56,934 nucleotides of DNA from Pediococcus stilesii (GTDB lineage Bacteria; Bacillota; Bacilli; Lactobacillales; Lactobacillaceae): NCBI RefSeq assembly GCF_001437075.1, contig NZ_JQBX01000014.1, positions 1 to 56,934 on the forward strand, in the 5' to 3' direction. Position 1 is the stretch's first letter. Each line of letters starts with the position of its first letter. Shown here piece by piece: positions 28,447 to 37,182 of this stretch. The notes beneath the pieces were generated by a model. That model was not told the origin of the DNA. It did not search any database and was given only the letters and a program-made list of their open reading frames with translations. The translations under genes were made by a program, and so were the position numbers.

Positions 28447-29103
28447 ATGGCAAATCAAAAAATTAACCGTGAACAAATTATTATTCAAGCTTTAGAAACA
28501 TTACAAAAAAGTAAGTCTTTCACCCAATTTTCACTACGTAAAGTTGCGACAGATTTAAACGTTGATGCCTCTACCCTCTATTGGCATTTCAAAAATAAAC
28601 AAGAGATTCTCCAAGCTATGGCTGCGTACGTGGTTGGCCGCGTGAAAATTCCCGACACGAATCTGAAGTGGGACGATCAGTTAAAGCAACTCTTCAGCAA
28701 TATGTTTGATGTTTACGAGCGCTACCCATTCTCGGCCATTCTCATGATTGAAACAATTCCTTCCGATCTAGTTCGGCTTAAATTAATTGATCATACAATT
28801 GGTATTATGGTCGACGCCGGAATTGACGAACAAACCGCCAATGTCGCTGCGACTTCTTTTGATTTTCTGTTAACAGGACTTAACATTGATCTTACCGTTG
28901 AAAATCGCTTTCGCCAACAAATTGTCCAAAATAAGAATGCTGAAATGGCCGATCACGTAAAGATAATTCATCAAAACATTAAAAATTATGATTTAAAACA
29001 TATGCAATCATCCGTAAAAATACGGAATCAATTTTCTGCCAAGGAACAATTTGAAATGGGACTGGACTTAATTATTGATGGTTTGAAAAAGCGTTTGAAT
29101 TAG
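28447..29103 (+). CDS. TetR/AcrR family transcriptional regulator
   Basis: A 218-aa repressor. The N-terminal HTH is clear: FSLRKVATDLNVDASTLYWHFKNKQE (residues 24-49), the DNA-recognition form used by TetR proper. The C-terminal part (residues 60-218) is a ligand-binding and dimer domain. Divergent from lmrCD, it probably represses that exporter, with the exported drug or a related compound as inducer. The ribosome site before the ATG is weak (GGGG). Its last 32 bases overlap the 3' end of convergent pepT. Confidence 0.88.
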   Translation: MANQKINREQIIIQALETLQKSKSFTQFSLRKVATDLNVDASTLYWHFKNKQEILQAMAAYVVGRVKIPDTNLKWDDQLKQLFSNMFDVYERYPFSAILMIETIPSDLVRLKLIDHTIGIMVDAGIDEQTANVAATSFDFLLTGLNIDLTVENRFRQQIVQNKNAEMADHVKIIHQNIKNYDLKHMQSSVKIRNQFSAKEQFEMGLDLIIDGLKKRLN

Positions 29104-30328
29104 TATTATAATCAGCCCAATTTTTTATACATCCAACAACAACCTGAGCTGCTAATGCCATTTCTTCGACGGTTATATATTCGTATGGGCCATGATAGTT
29201 TCCACCACCGTTAAATAGGTTGGGAGTTGGTATTCCTTTTTTGGTGATGAAATTACCATCCGTCCCACCTCGAAATGGAACGATATTTGGCTTTAGACCC
29301 ATCTGCTGATAAACCTTTAAGGCAAGCTGGGTGATTTCTGGATGCTTTTTAATTTCCGTTCCAATGTTATGATACTGATCAATAATTCTTAAAGTGCTTC
29401 TTGAATAGTCCAACGTTGAGTTTAATTTTTCAATGATTTTTTTCAGTTCAATCTTTCGATTTTTAAATTGTTCGTCATCAAAATCACGGATAATTAAATC
29501 AATTTTAGCGTGGTCAACCGCGCCTTCAATTGCGTCTACTAAGAAAAAGCCCTGACGTCCTTGGCTTTTTTCTGGGACGTCGTCAACAGGTAATTGACTA
29601 AGAACCCTATTAGCAATAGTGATTGCATTTACTAAAGTTTTGTAGGCATTCCCAGGATGTACTGCAGTACCACTAATTTCAATTTCGGCTTTTGCTCCGT
29701 TGAAGGTTTCAACTTCTAAATCGCCTGGTCGCCCGTTATCCAGCGTATAAGCAAAGCGCGTTCCAAAGTCTTCTGCATCAAACCGTTTTGCTCCCCTACC
29801 GATTTCTTCATCGGGTCCAAAACCAATTTTTACATCTCCATGCGGAATTTCAGGATGATCTAACAGATACTTAATTGCGCCAATAATTTCGACAATTCCC
29901 GCCTTATCATCTGTTCCCAGTAAGGTCGTTCCATCACTTGTAATCACCGTCTGCCCCTTCAGTTGCTTCATCTCTGGAAATTGACTTACTTGAATTGTCG
30001 CGCCGGGAAGCACAATGTCACCTCCGTTATAGTTTGGATGTACAATTGGTTTTACGTTTTCAGCTATAAAATTAGCCGTATCTAAATGGGCAATAAATCC
30101 GATTGGGTCAACCTTTTTTGCGGTGTTGCCAGCTAACTTGGCCGTTACGTAACCATTTTCTGGATTAATCTTAACTTCACTTAATTGTAGTTTTTCTAAA
30201 TCTTTTGCAATTAATCTAGCCAGTTTTGTTTGTCCCGCTGTGGTTGGAGTCGAGGTACTCTGTGAATCCGATCTTGAATTGATTTGAACATAGTTTAAAA
30301 ATAAAGACTTAATATACTCTATATCCAT
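29072..30328 (-). CDS. pepT: Peptidase T (tripeptidase, M20)
   Basis: A 418-aa zinc aminotripeptidase that releases the N-terminal residue of tripeptides in the cytoplasm. Motifs: IAHLDTANF (His and Asp ligands), LLGTDDKAG (bridging Asp), GFGPDEEIGRGA (catalytic Glu and ligand Glu) and FRGGTDGNF near the C-terminus. AGGAGG lies 5-6 nt before the ATG. It follows oppA after 14 bp and so is in the same T-box controlled transcript, linking peptide uptake to peptide breakdown. The 3' end overlaps the tetR gene by 32 bp, which may extend its C-terminus slightly compared with relatives. Confidence 0.95.
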   Translation of the reverse strand: MDIEYIKSLFLNYVQINSRSDSQSTSTPTTAGQTKLARLIAKDLEKLQLSEVKINPENGYVTAKLAGNTAKKVDPIGFIAHLDTANFIAENVKPIVHPNYNGGDIVLPGATIQVSQFPEMKQLKGQTVITSDGTTLLGTDDKAGIVEIIGAIKYLLDHPEIPHGDVKIGFGPDEEIGRGAKRFDAEDFGTRFAYTLDNGRPGDLEVETFNGAKAEIEISGTAVHPGNAYKTLVNAITIANRVLSQLPVDDVPEKSQGRQGFFLVDAIEGAVDHAKIDLIIRDFDDEQFKNRKIELKKIIEKLNSTLDYSRSTLRIIDQYHNIGTEIKKHPEITQLALKVYQQMGLKPNIVPFRGGTDGNFITKKGIPTPNLFNGGGNYHGPYEYITVEEMALAAQVVVGCIKNWADYNTNSNAFSNHQ

Positions 30329-30342
30329 ATATTCCTCCTATA

Positions 30343-31974
30343 TTATTTAGCAATGTACGTTGTTTTCCAATCATAGGGCACACCCGCTGGGTTATACACA
30401 ACGTTTTTAACCTTGGGATTAAGCAATTGTGACTTGGCTGACTGGTAAAGTGGAATTGTTCCCTGATCCTCAATCAATACTTTCTCCGCTTCAACTAGCT
30501 TAGCCCAACGTTTTTCAGGACTGTTTGCATATTCATTTTCAGCCTCGTCGATTAACTTATCAAAATCCTTATTTTTCCATCCCTGTGAATTATATGATGA
30601 ATTAGATTCATAAACGTCCAAGAAGTTAATCGGGTCAGCAAAAACCGATTGCCACGTTTGAATTGTTAAATCATATTGCTTAGCGGCCTGTTTCGTAAAG
30701 AGTTGTACCGCTGGTACGGTTCGTAAAGTAATTTTAACTCCTGGTAGTTTCTGAAGCTCATTTTGAATATATTCTGCTGTCTGTTTACTACTATCGGTGT
30801 CTGAAACTAATAACTCAGCCGTAATTGAACTATTTCCAGTCTCTTTGAAACCTTCGCTCAATAATTTTTTTGCTTTGGATAAGTTATATGAAATTCCTGA
30901 TTTAACGTAGGCTTCATCTTGAAATTCTTCACCTGTTTTTGGATTCTGTCCCATTCCGTTTGGTACAAATCCTTTTGAGGCAATCGATCCATCTTTTAAG
31001 ACATCTTTAGTTAGTTGTTCCCGATCAATAGCAAGCGAAAATGCTTGTCGGATTTTTAAATTTTTAAATGCCTTAATTTTTCCTTGGTTTAAATCTAAGC
31101 GTGAAGTTCCCGTTGGAAGCCGCTTGATGAATGCTTTATTACTGTCATTATTTGCAACTTGTTCACCGGACAGTAGTGTTTCATCTACCGTTCCCGCTTG
31201 GAAAAGATTGTAACTAGTTGTTGTACTTTCCGTCACGCGTTCATTAATTTTTTGAAGCTTAACTTTTTTCTTGTCCCAGTAAGTTTTACTACGTGCTAAG
31301 GTCCAAGTCTTATTGCTTCCTGTCCAATCTGCTAATTTATATGGACCATCAGAAACCGTGTATTTTGCTGCCGTGCCGTATTTTTTGCCATATTTATCAA
31401 CAGCATTCTTATTAACTGGATAAAATAGAGGCCATGCTAGTAATTTCTTAAAATAAGATACTGGCTTGGTTAACTGAATGGTTAGCTTATACTTCCCGTC
31501 TGCTTTAATTCCAAGCGTGTTAATTGGCTTCTTACCTTCATTGATGGCTTGAGCATTTTTAACCTGGTAAAAATAAAAAGCATCCTGTGAAGCAGTTTTT
31601 GGATCAACCGTTCGACGCCATGAATAAACAAAATCTTGCGCAGTTACTTCATCACCATTTGTCCATTTAACCCCTTGCCTTAAATTAATAGTGTAAGTTT
31701 TTCCATCTTTGGAAATATCAGTTTTTGTTGCGAGCGCACCGGTCGGAGTTCCTTTTGAATTCAGTCGATACAATCCTTCTTGAGTGTTCATTAATACGTT
31801 AAAACTTAACGTGTCTGTTGCTTGCGCTAAGTCCACCGTAGAAATTTGTGACGATTCGGTCCAATTCAAAACCTGCTTTGATGCGGTTGTTTTATTATTT
31901 CCATTATTCGAGCATCCCGCCAATACTAATCCAGATAATACCATTACCGTTCCGATCCATTTTTTGTGTTTCAT
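30343..31974 (-). CDS. oppA: Oligopeptide ABC transporter substrate-binding lipoprotein (OppA-like)
   Basis: A 543-aa extracellular SBP_bac_5 lipoprotein. The signal peptide ends in the lipobox LAGC near residue 21. The core has RQGVKWTNGDEVTAQDFVYSW and SDGPYKLADW, typical of OppA. It captures oligopeptides for an Opp permease; no permease or ATPase genes are adjacent, so this is an orphan binding protein using a transporter from elsewhere. GAGGAG is 6 nt before the ATG. Regulation is through the T-box leader upstream; pepT follows in the operon. Confidence 0.94.
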   Translation of the reverse strand: MKHKKWIGTVMVLSGLVLAGCSNNGNNKTTASKQVLNWTESSQISTVDLAQATDTLSFNVLMNTQEGLYRLNSKGTPTGALATKTDISKDGKTYTINLRQGVKWTNGDEVTAQDFVYSWRRTVDPKTASQDAFYFYQVKNAQAINEGKKPINTLGIKADGKYKLTIQLTKPVSYFKKLLAWPLFYPVNKNAVDKYGKKYGTAAKYTVSDGPYKLADWTGSNKTWTLARSKTYWDKKKVKLQKINERVTESTTTSYNLFQAGTVDETLLSGEQVANNDSNKAFIKRLPTGTSRLDLNQGKIKAFKNLKIRQAFSLAIDREQLTKDVLKDGSIASKGFVPNGMGQNPKTGEEFQDEAYVKSGISYNLSKAKKLLSEGFKETGNSSITAELLVSDTDSSKQTAEYIQNELQKLPGVKITLRTVPAVQLFTKQAAKQYDLTIQTWQSVFADPINFLDVYESNSSYNSQGWKNKDFDKLIDEAENEYANSPEKRWAKLVEAEKVLIEDQGTIPLYQSAKSQLLNPKVKNVVYNPAGVPYDWKTTYIAK

Positions 31975-31984
31975 CGCTTTCTCC

Positions 31985-32238
31985 TCTCAAGCCAATAAAA
32001 AAGTCCCTAACATAACCAAATCAACGGTTATATTAGGGACGCCTTGCGTGTTACCACCCATTTTTATGAGTTTTTCACAAAACTCACCTTTCTAACTTCA
32101 ATCAAAGTCGCGGAAATAACGCTCCGTCACGGTTTAACCAGCTTCCACCAGCTAACGGCGATAACAAGTTCATCTTCATCTATTTTTTTAAACGCACGCT
32201 CTCACCTACTCGCGCTCTCTGTGGAATATACTAAATAA
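31985..32238 (-). promoter_or_regulatory. T-box leader of the oppA-pepT operon
   Basis: On the minus strand: Stem I with AGTA and GGTGGAAGC-type loop elements, a T-box core GGGTGGTAACACGC (about 32044-32057), and a terminator stem GTCCCTAATATAACC/GGTTATGTTAGGGAC followed by six T (31995-32040). By alignment to the tyrS leader, GAGCGTTA would place GTT (Val) as specifier, but the fold was done by eye and the amino acid is uncertain. Confidence 0.85.
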
Positions 32239-32273
32239 ATCACTCTTCCTTTTGCCTTTTTAATGTTTTTATC

Positions 32274-32302
32274 ATCATAATTTAATCTAAAACATATGTC
32301 AA
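32274..32302 (-). promoter_or_regulatory. Sigma-A promoter of the oppA T-box transcript
   Basis: On the minus strand, TTGACA (32297-32302), 17-nt spacer and TATGAT (32274-32279). Confidence 0.82.
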
Positions 32303-32413
32303 GGAAATCTCGATATTAATTAATTACATACTTCCTGTTATCAATAATTTGCCAGCCAACCAAAAAAAGCGCTAAAATAGCTCTTGTAAATTATTACGAA
32401 AGAAGGGATTCCG

Positions 32414-33268
32414 TTGGAAAAAGCTGCATTAATACTTGAAGGAGGCGCACTCCGATCGTTTTTTACGAGTGCGGTGCTGGACCAATTCATCGAAAATAAA
32501 ATGGAATTCGAATACATCCACGGTGTTTCTGCTGGAACCATGTGTGCCATGAACTACATCGCTAAACAAGCACGACGTTCATATGATGTTAATCTACACT
32601 TTCTCCATGATAAACGTTATATCGGATTTAATAATCTCCTTCATAACGGAGGAATCTTCAACCTAGACTTCTTATTTTCACCCGAGTGTTTTGCGTATAG
32701 TCCCTTTGACTATGAGACCTATCAAAATAGCCAACAAGTTTTTGAAATCACTGCAACGAATGTCTTAACAGGTAAACCCGAAATTTTTCGAAAATCGGCC
32801 ACTGATAACCAGGAAGAAGCCATTAAGGCATCTGCTAGCATGCCCTTAGTTTCTGACATTCGTGTTGTAAATCACCAACCTTACTTGGACGGAGGGATTG
32901 CGGATTCAATTCCATTCCGACGCGCACAAGAACTAGGATACGAGAAGATGGTAATTGTTTTAACTCGTGATATTAATTACCGTAAACCTGAAAATAGTCG
33001 TGCGATTAATGAGCTAGTCAAATTAAAGTACCACGATTTTCCACAATTTGTACAAACTTTTATTGATCGTCCGCGACAATATAATCGTGCCTTAGACAAA
33101 ATTGAGCAGTTGGAACGCGAGGGTAAAGTTTTCGTCATTCGCCCTCAAGAACCAGTTACTGTTTCTCGTGTTGAACGCGATGATCGTAAGCTGATGGCAC
33201 TTTATGATAAAGGTACAGCCGTAATTCAAGATCAACTTGAAGATTTAAAAAAGTATTTGAATAATTAA
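32414..33268 (+). CDS. Patatin-like phospholipase family protein
   Basis: A 284-aa soluble hydrolase with the patatin fold. The oxyanion-hole region LILEGGALRSFF opens the protein, the nucleophile Ser is in GVSAGTM (about residue 40), and the catalytic Asp is in YLDGGIADSIPF (D-G-G). The start is TTG at 32414 behind AAGGG; it puts the oxyanion loop at the usual N-terminal position. Likely acts on acyl lipids; substrate unknown. It is divergent from oppA and convergent with the cyclophilin gene. Confidence 0.88.
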   Translation: MEKAALILEGGALRSFFTSAVLDQFIENKMEFEYIHGVSAGTMCAMNYIAKQARRSYDVNLHFLHDKRYIGFNNLLHNGGIFNLDFLFSPECFAYSPFDYETYQNSQQVFEITATNVLTGKPEIFRKSATDNQEEAIKASASMPLVSDIRVVNHQPYLDGGIADSIPFRRAQELGYEKMVIVLTRDINYRKPENSRAINELVKLKYHDFPQFVQTFIDRPRQYNRALDKIEQLEREGKVFVIRPQEPVTVSRVERDDRKLMALYDKGTAVIQDQLEDLKKYLNN

Positions 33269-33345
33269 AAAGATGTTAAGCATGCGTTATCAACCTCTTG
33301 GCTGTTAACTGGGAGATTCTCATGCTCTAACATCTTTTTTGTTAG
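33267..33345. terminator. Bidirectional terminator with long hairpin
   Basis: AAAAGATGTTAAGCATG pairs, with a small bulge, with CATGCTCTAACATCTTTTTT between convergent genes. Confidence 0.8.
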
Positions 33346-33351
33346 CTAACT

Positions 33352-33936
33352 CTATTTTTCAACAGTTACCGATTCCATTACAACGTCTTCCTTAGGCTTA
33401 TCCGCACCATCGCGCGATACCTTACTGATCGCCTTAACGATATCCATTCCGTCAGCGACCTGACCGAATACCGTGTGCCGTCCATCAAGCCAAGGCGTGC
33501 CACCCTTGCGATATGCTTCCACAATTTCTTCGGGAAACTCTGCAGCTTTTAATTGGCGAATCATTCGTTTAGGAACGTTACTATTGGTGACGATGAAGAA
33601 TTGACTTCCATTAGTATTAGGACCCGCATTGGCCATTGAAAGCGCACCATCTAGGTTAAAAAGCTCATTTGAAAATTCATCTTCAAATTCTTTTCCATAG
33701 ATACTTTCGCCACCCATTCCCGTTCCGGTAGGATCCCCACCCTGAATCATAAAATCTGGGATTACGCGGTGGAAAATTACGCCATTGTAGTAGCCCTTTT
33801 CTGCCAATTCGATAAAATTTTTAACCGTCTTGGGAACTAGTTCATCAAACAGTTGAATTTTAATATCGCCCTTATTAGTTTTAATAGTTACCTTGGTTCC
33901 CGTTGCATTCTCTAAATCTAATTGTGGATATGTCAT
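33352..33936 (-). CDS. Peptidyl-prolyl cis-trans isomerase, cyclophilin type
   Basis: A 194-aa cytoplasmic PPIase without signal peptide. Cyclophilin signatures: the catalytic-Arg region [30 protein letters not shown]-like [12 protein letters not shown], and [12 protein letters not shown]. It catalyses proline isomerisation in protein folding. An insert around residues 120-145 ([17 protein letters not shown]) between the core strands is common in the lactobacillar form. AAGGAG lies upstream of the ATG. Single gene. Confidence 0.95.
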   Translation of the reverse strand: MTYPQLDLENATGTKVTIKTNKGDIKIQLFDELVPKTVKNFIELAEKGYYNGVIFHRVIPDFMIQGGDPTGTGMGGESIYGKEFEDEFSNELFNLDGALSMANAGPNTNGSQFFIVTNSNVPKRMIRQLKAAEFPEEIVEAYRKGGTPWLDGRHTVFGQVADGMDIVKAISKVSRDGADKPKEDVVMESVTVEK

Positions 33937-34024
33937 TTTTTCTCCTTTTATTTGTACATTATAGTGATAGGAAACATTTTATTACAAAGCTCGGAATAAG
34001 GGAATAGAGCATTATTATATTCGC

Positions 34025-34060
34025 ACAAAAAAACCAATGACGAATGCCATTGGCTCTCTC
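34025..34060 (-). terminator. Terminator of the GyrI-like gene
   Basis: On the minus strand, GCCAATGGCATTCGTCATTGG is followed by seven T. Confidence 0.82.
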
Positions 34061-34090
34061 TTCTTCACTTACGTTAATTAAGAGCTTTTA

Positions 34091-34720
34091 CTAATTAAAT
34101 GCCATTTTATCTCGATCAATTCGACCAGTATTCGGTTCAATTGCGATTCTCAATAAAGTTGCGTGGTCTTTTTTGTATCCATCAACATAAACTTCACGAT
34201 GCCTGTTTAAATCCAAACGTTCCAAGCCCCGCTCTTTGATTTCTGCATCAATTTTTTGGAAAGTTTGATCGTCATTTTGGAGAGGTTGGCTGCTAAAACT
34301 TTGGATCTCAACACCCTCTGCCAAATTTTCAAATTGAACGTTTTGCGCTAAATCTCCCAATTGGAGGATGTCGATGGCCTGTTTTGCAAACTGTTTATGC
34401 ACAAACAGTGGTTGTTTTATCCACAACTTAAATTCTTTTCGCTGATCAAATTCCGTTCCACCCGTCCAGACCGCCTGCAGTGGATACGGACGATAGCTTC
34501 GATATCCCTCAATTTCAATTCCTGCCCGTGGTCCTTCGCTAATTTTTTCCGAAATATTCATCAACATGTCAGCCAATTTTAAAAATTCTGGATCATCAGT
34601 TTTTTGTGGGGCCGTTCCAGTAATTGTTAAATAACTCCGCGTTGTCAAATTGACAAAACTTACATTTTCATCATGTGAGTACTCTTCTGCTTCAACATTT
34701 CGCCAATCAAATTGAACCAT
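34091..34720 (-). CDS. GyrI-like small-molecule-binding domain protein
   Basis: A 209-aa protein related to the COG4832/GyrI-like family: the beta-strand opening YLTITGTAPQKTDDPEF, the GIEIEGYRSYRPYPLQAVW region and KQPLFVHKQ. These domains bind small amphipathic molecules and are often found with MerR or AraC regulators, but this protein lacks a DNA-binding domain. The start is the second ATG (34718-34720), 9 nt from GAGGAG; the first ATG abuts it. Possible role in binding or hydrolysing a toxic compound; not demonstrable here. Confidence 0.75.
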   Translation of the reverse strand: MVQFDWRNVEAEEYSHDENVSFVNLTTRSYLTITGTAPQKTDDPEFLKLADMLMNISEKISEGPRAGIEIEGYRSYRPYPLQAVWTGGTEFDQRKEFKLWIKQPLFVHKQFAKQAIDILQLGDLAQNVQFENLAEGVEIQSFSSQPLQNDDQTFQKIDAEIKERGLERLDLNRHREVYVDGYKKDHATLLRIAIEPNTGRIDRDKMAFN

Positions 34721-34858
34721 TTTGGTCATCTCCTCTATTTCTATACCCGAAGTATAACGCCATGACGACTTTGGAGAAAATGATATGATTTGTATTGTGA
34801 TTTTAGGGTTAGGGGCGCCGATGGGATTAGGTTGGGCTGTGGAATTTCTATGCGGTAT

Positions 34859-36568
34859 TTATTTGATTTCGCCATTTTGTGCCTTTAATAATATTTTCCT
34901 TAACTCTTCATCCACCGCATAAATGTATAATCCGTTAACACCGCGGGTTAAAAGTACGTTTAATTCATTAGGGAGCAATTTGTCAAAAATCTTAACTTTA
35001 GTTCCATCACTAATTGTCCTATTTTGAATCGCATTTTTATTTGAACTATATTTTGGATCATAAATTATCTTTCCGTTACGAAATTTAACAGACGGACCGA
35101 TTATGACCCCGCTGTAGTTCAAATCGAACCCTTGTATTGTGTAAGTCGAACCCACTTCGTTAATCGAATCCCTTCGCTCTACCCATGATAACTTTTTACT
35201 ATCTTTAGAAACTTGCAAGTTCCAAGGCAACTTAAAGTCATCTGTTTCAACTTCGTACAATTCTCCAGATTTTTGTTTTGTTGATGAATACTTCCAATCA
35301 TAAGTTGCAAGTATTCTGGAAAGACCATCCTCTTCTTTTTTTAAATCTTTCTGCTCAATAGCTTTATATAATTCTTTTGCACTCTTAAAAATCTTCAAGT
35401 CATATTTACCATCATTTTTGGGTAAATTGCGGACTCTTTTCCCGTAAACTAGTTCTTTGACCCACTTTACTGTATCTTGATTAGCATTCATTCTCAATTG
35501 CTCTTTTAATTCGATCAAATTTCCTCTTTTTTTAGCTTCATTCTCTAATTCTTCAAATTTTGAATCCTCAATATATTGATCTGTTTTCAAAATTTGATGT
35601 CTATCTAAAACAGCAATTGTTACTTTAGACCTATCAACAATGTCCGTAATTTGACTTTCTCCAAAGTAAGATTGGTTTTTTCTCGTTAACAATAAATGTG
35701 CTTCATCGACTAAAGTTATATCTACAGGGTTATCCTTACTAATCTTATTAATAAATCTTGTCGAACGCATAACTCGCTCTTCATTTTTTCGCTCAATGCT
35801 CAGTTTTTGTGCAATACTTTTATACACTTTCACCTGTTCTTCGTGGTTAACAACCATATATGAGGATGCATTTTTAAATCCGTCATCTTGTCCCGAAAGA
35901 GCATAGAATAGAGAACTTAACAAAACTGTTTTTCCAGATCCGGCTTCGCCTTCTACCAAAATTAATTGATGGGTCTCTCCATTTTCTTGCACCACTTCTT
36001 GGACACGCATCAAAATCTGATTTTTAGCCTGCAACTGATCGTGCGTTAATTTATGAAAAGGAGACGCTTTAAAAAGAGCATTATCTTGGATGATTTTTTC
36101 AATGGGAAATAGTTTTTCTTCACTTTTCTTTAATTCCCTCCAAGTTTTCGAAAAAATGGCCTCCATTTCAGAAGAAGGAAAGTACTTATACTGTGGATTA
36201 TCCCGTCGATTTGTTATATTCTTTACCGCATCCACACCCGTCATATATAACATCATTTTATTTTCAATATCTAGCGTTAACGACTTATTAAAGTGCTCAT
36301 GACCAATAACAATCATCTCAGAGTTTTTACCATACTTATATAATTCCTTAAAGTGTTCTCTTGTTCGTTGATTGATATTATTTGTTTCACCAACATAAAC
36401 TTGATAACTCTCTTCATTTTTAGAATAGATAATATAGACCGTTGGATACTCTAGAATATACTCCCTCCCCTGTGACAAATTCTCAGCTAAACTTTGTAGA
36501 TCTTTTTCCGTAAATTGTATTTTGGTGATAATTGGATCACTTACTTCTTTCATTGCCTTTTCTGTCAT
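34859..36568 (-). CDS. GIY-YIG nuclease domain fused to DUF2075-type P-loop ATPase/helicase
   Basis: A 569-aa fusion. Residues 40-125 form a GIY-YIG domain: YIIY (45-48), YVG (58-60), Arg 68/70, Glu 102 (IENKM) and Asn 117 (KNIT), so all expected catalytic positions are filled. Residues 200-560 form a superfamily 1-like ATPase of the DUF2075 type: Walker A GEAGSGKT (207-214), Walker B TLVDEAH, LDRHQIL, ELKEQLRMN, STYTIQGFD and LNVLLTRG near the end. The start lies inside the upstream MazG-like gene, a 32-bp overlap. Probably a DNA-targeting nuclease-helicase; a phage-defence or repair role is inference. The ribosome site is weak, so ATG 36568 or 36553 may be used. Confidence 0.85.
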   Translation of the reverse strand: MTEKAMKEVSDPIITKIQFTEKDLQSLAENLSQGREYILEYPTVYIIYSKNEESYQVYVGETNNINQRTREHFKELYKYGKNSEMIVIGHEHFNKSLTLDIENKMMLYMTGVDAVKNITNRRDNPQYKYFPSSEMEAIFSKTWRELKKSEEKLFPIEKIIQDNALFKASPFHKLTHDQLQAKNQILMRVQEVVQENGETHQLILVEGEAGSGKTVLLSSLFYALSGQDDGFKNASSYMVVNHEEQVKVYKSIAQKLSIERKNEERVMRSTRFINKISKDNPVDITLVDEAHLLLTRKNQSYFGESQITDIVDRSKVTIAVLDRHQILKTDQYIEDSKFEELENEAKKRGNLIELKEQLRMNANQDTVKWVKELVYGKRVRNLPKNDGKYDLKIFKSAKELYKAIEQKDLKKEEDGLSRILATYDWKYSSTKQKSGELYEVETDDFKLPWNLQVSKDSKKLSWVERRDSINEVGSTYTIQGFDLNYSGVIIGPSVKFRNGKIIYDPKYSSNKNAIQNRTISDGTKVKIFDKLLPNELNVLLTRGVNGLYIYAVDEELRKILLKAQNGEIK

Positions 36569-36866
36569 TTTTCCACGTTCGACCTTCGTTAAATTTTACT
36601 TTTCGTTGAATTAAATCATAGGGATTAACGCCTAATTTTTCGCAAACATAAAATGCATAAATTAAAACATCTGCAATTTCTTCTTCCAAATGTTCTTCTT
36701 CCTCATTAGAAAGCTCATCCTGTTCATTCTTCCATTGAAAGATTTCCAAAGACTCACTTGCCTCTAGGTTCAATGATAGTATTAGATTTTTTAGATTATG
36801 ATATTTTTTCCAATCGCGTTCATCTCTAAATTTTATTAACATTTTTTCGATTTCGTCGTATTCCAT
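36537..36866 (-). CDS. MazG-like nucleotide pyrophosphohydrolase
   Basis: A 109-aa all-alpha NTP pyrophosphatase. The conserved metal-binding pattern is visible: LEASESLEIFQW (E-x-x-E) followed by EEEIADVLIYAFYVCEKL (E-x-x-D). The size and the LEASESLEIFQW motif match the single-domain MazG-like/dCTPase group that hydrolyses (often non-canonical) dNTPs to dNMP and pyrophosphate. GAGG is upstream of the ATG. The downstream GIY-YIG-ATPase gene overlaps its 3' end, so both are made from one message and probably act together. Confidence 0.88.
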   Translation of the reverse strand: MEYDEIEKMLIKFRDERDWKKYHNLKNLILSLNLEASESLEIFQWKNEQDELSNEEEEHLEEEIADVLIYAFYVCEKLGVNPYDLIQRKVKFNEGRTWKNDRKGNERSK

Positions 36867-37182
36867 TTTTACAACCTCATAATCTTTTAATCATTTTATT
36901 TATGTACAAAAGTGACATTATAAAACATAGATAACATTAAATAATTCAAGTAAACCTACTATAATAACTTATAATTATTTTCAGTGTACCATAACGTAAT
37001 ATAGACTAGGATTTATTTTTCTATGTAAAAATACATTAATTCCGCCGATAATACTAATTTTTTTACGTCTAATCGGTTGAATTAAAATAGGGCCTAGTTT
37101 GACATTATAGAGAAGAGATCGAATAATACTATATCGATCTACTAAAAAAGCCATCACCCTTTGGTAACAGCTTTCCATCATT
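36867..37182. other. AT-rich intergenic region, LysR terminator
   Basis: No convincing gene. A 69-aa minus-strand frame at 36981-37190 overlaps the lysR stop and terminator and has no recognisable features. The rest is AT-rich and presumably holds the mazG promoter. Confidence 0.6.
37143..37173 (-). terminator. Terminator of the dicarboxylate operon
   Basis: On the minus strand, AGCTGTTACC and GGGTGATGGC pair (with G-U pairs) and six T follow, just behind the lysR stop codon. Confidence 0.8.
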
